Source: Candidatus Rhodoferax odensensis
GTDB taxonomy: Bacteria > Pseudomonadota > Gammaproteobacteria > Burkholderiales > Burkholderiaceae_C
Assembly: GCA_016718405.1 (NCBI GenBank)
Contig: JADKDJ010000031.1
Location: 1-7,089 of the forward strand
Direction: 5' to 3'
Length of the DNA: 7,089 nt
The notes under the pieces were generated by a model that was given only the letters and a program-made list of their open reading frames with translations, was not told the origin of the DNA and searched no databases. A program made the translations under genes and the position numbers. Shown here piece by piece: positions 6,663-7,089 of this stretch; positions within the stretch are counted from its first letter, which is position 1, and each line of letters begins with the position of its first letter.

Positions 6663-6693
6663 CTTGCCGTGCTCAAAAAGTCAGCGCGGCAAG
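6663..6693. repeat. 11-bp inverted repeat (hairpin)
   Basis: CTTGCCGTGCT (6663-6673) pairs with AGCGCGGCAAG (6683-6693) with a single G-T wobble and a 9-nt loop. Neither strand has a T-run after the stem, so it is not a canonical intrinsic terminator. It could be an operator, an RNA structure or a relic of a mobile-element end. Confidence 0.5.
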
Positions 6694-6886
6694 AAAACCG
6701 GACAGAGAGGACTCGCGGGAGCGAACAACGACGCGGGTTCTCAAGCATTTTGTTATTCCGAGGTGGAGAAAGAGATTTTTGGTAAACGCAGTCGCGCTGT
6801 GAATAACCAACAGCAGGCCGAGCCACAACATCAATTTTCTGTTGTACACTTTCAGCACCAAATGCCCGCATGGGCACCAAGTACAG

Positions 6887-7067
6887 CTAGCTGGATGCTG
6901 TTGAAAAGCCAAGCCACACCAGAGTCGGCAGTCTCCAAAACCGCCAGGCGCAAGCCAAATTCAGGACAGCAATGTCCAACCGACCTCCATGTGGGGCCGG
7001 CGCCGCCCGAGATGACGATCCGAGCTGCAAAACACCGATGCACAGCATCACCAACCCCAAGTTTCAT
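6887..7067 (-). CDS. Possible small secreted or membrane peptide, one frameshift
   Basis: From the ATG at 7067 (GCAGG about 7 nt upstream), removing one G from the GGGG run at 7058-7055 gives a 59-aa product. It starts MKLGLVMLCIGVLQLGSSSR and continues AAPAPHGGRLDIAVLNLA to a TAG at 6889-6887. The first 20 residues look like a signal peptide. The uncorrected frame instead reads to a stop at 6854-6852. The family is unknown, and the call depends on an assumed indel, so it is weak. Confidence 0.2.
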
Positions 7068-7089
7068 GAGCAAACCTGCGGTTGACACC

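Larger units (their letters stand above)
6489..7089. other. Region without a confident gene
   Basis: All three minus-strand frames contain short open stretches with some protein-like character. They include a tail ending in RNVLRHCLRPYIK (stop at 6487-6485), a stretch reading HGKEGLNLARRRNTSRPF and FIDLGF (about 6680-6600), and a 52-aa ORF 6831-6673 beginning MLWLGLLLVIHSATAFTKN. None has a strong ribosome site or a family I recognise. Given the indel rate elsewhere, one or two real genes could be hidden here, but I cannot assemble them reliably. No tRNA, IS end or CRISPR repeat is visible. Confidence 0.4.

Overview
The window is GC-rich DNA. Every gene I can support lies on the minus strand, so transcription runs from high to low coordinates. 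Codon usage and gene types (an actin-type plasmid-segregation ATPase, a VirB1/IagB-like lytic transglycosylase, a serralysin-like protease with SbsA-type Ig repeats) fit an accessory replicon or integrated element of a betaproteobacterium, probably Burkholderiales/Comamonadaceae. That taxonomic guess is inference only.

Layout in transcription order. Positions 7089-6489 hold no confident gene, only short ORF fragments, one possible small secreted-peptide ORF (7067-6887) and a good inverted repeat (6663-6693). Positions 6488-6283 hold a reconstructed 67-residue gene of unknown function. A 118-bp gap follows. Then comes an apparent operon: an actin-like ParM/StbA ATPase (6164-5102), two tandem paralogous small proteins with a ribbon-helix-helix-like N-terminus resembling ParR (5085-4780 and 4744-4383), a 150-aa unknown protein (4251-3799), a 209-aa unknown protein (3775-3146) and a secreted lytic transglycosylase (3142-2433). 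Gaps inside this operon are 3 to 35 bp, except for a 131-bp leader before the 150-aa gene. After a 202-bp, more AT-rich spacer with a promoter candidate, a large secreted-type metalloprotease starts at 2230. It carries at least five Ig-like repeats and runs off the low-coordinate end.

Working model: the ATPase polymerises and the small paralogs act as DNA-binding adaptors for plasmid or element segregation. The two unknown proteins and the transglycosylase are co-transcribed passengers, possibly tied to the cell envelope or to transfer. The protease is a separate transcription unit.

The main caveat is that single-base indels interrupt most of the long genes, while the protein signal resumes cleanly in another frame each time. 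I count two in parM, two in the transglycosylase, one in the second small paralog, two in the 67-aa gene and about ten or more in the protease. This looks more like uncorrected long-read error than biological decay. Gene spans below are therefore reconstructions across frameshifts, and each break is stated.
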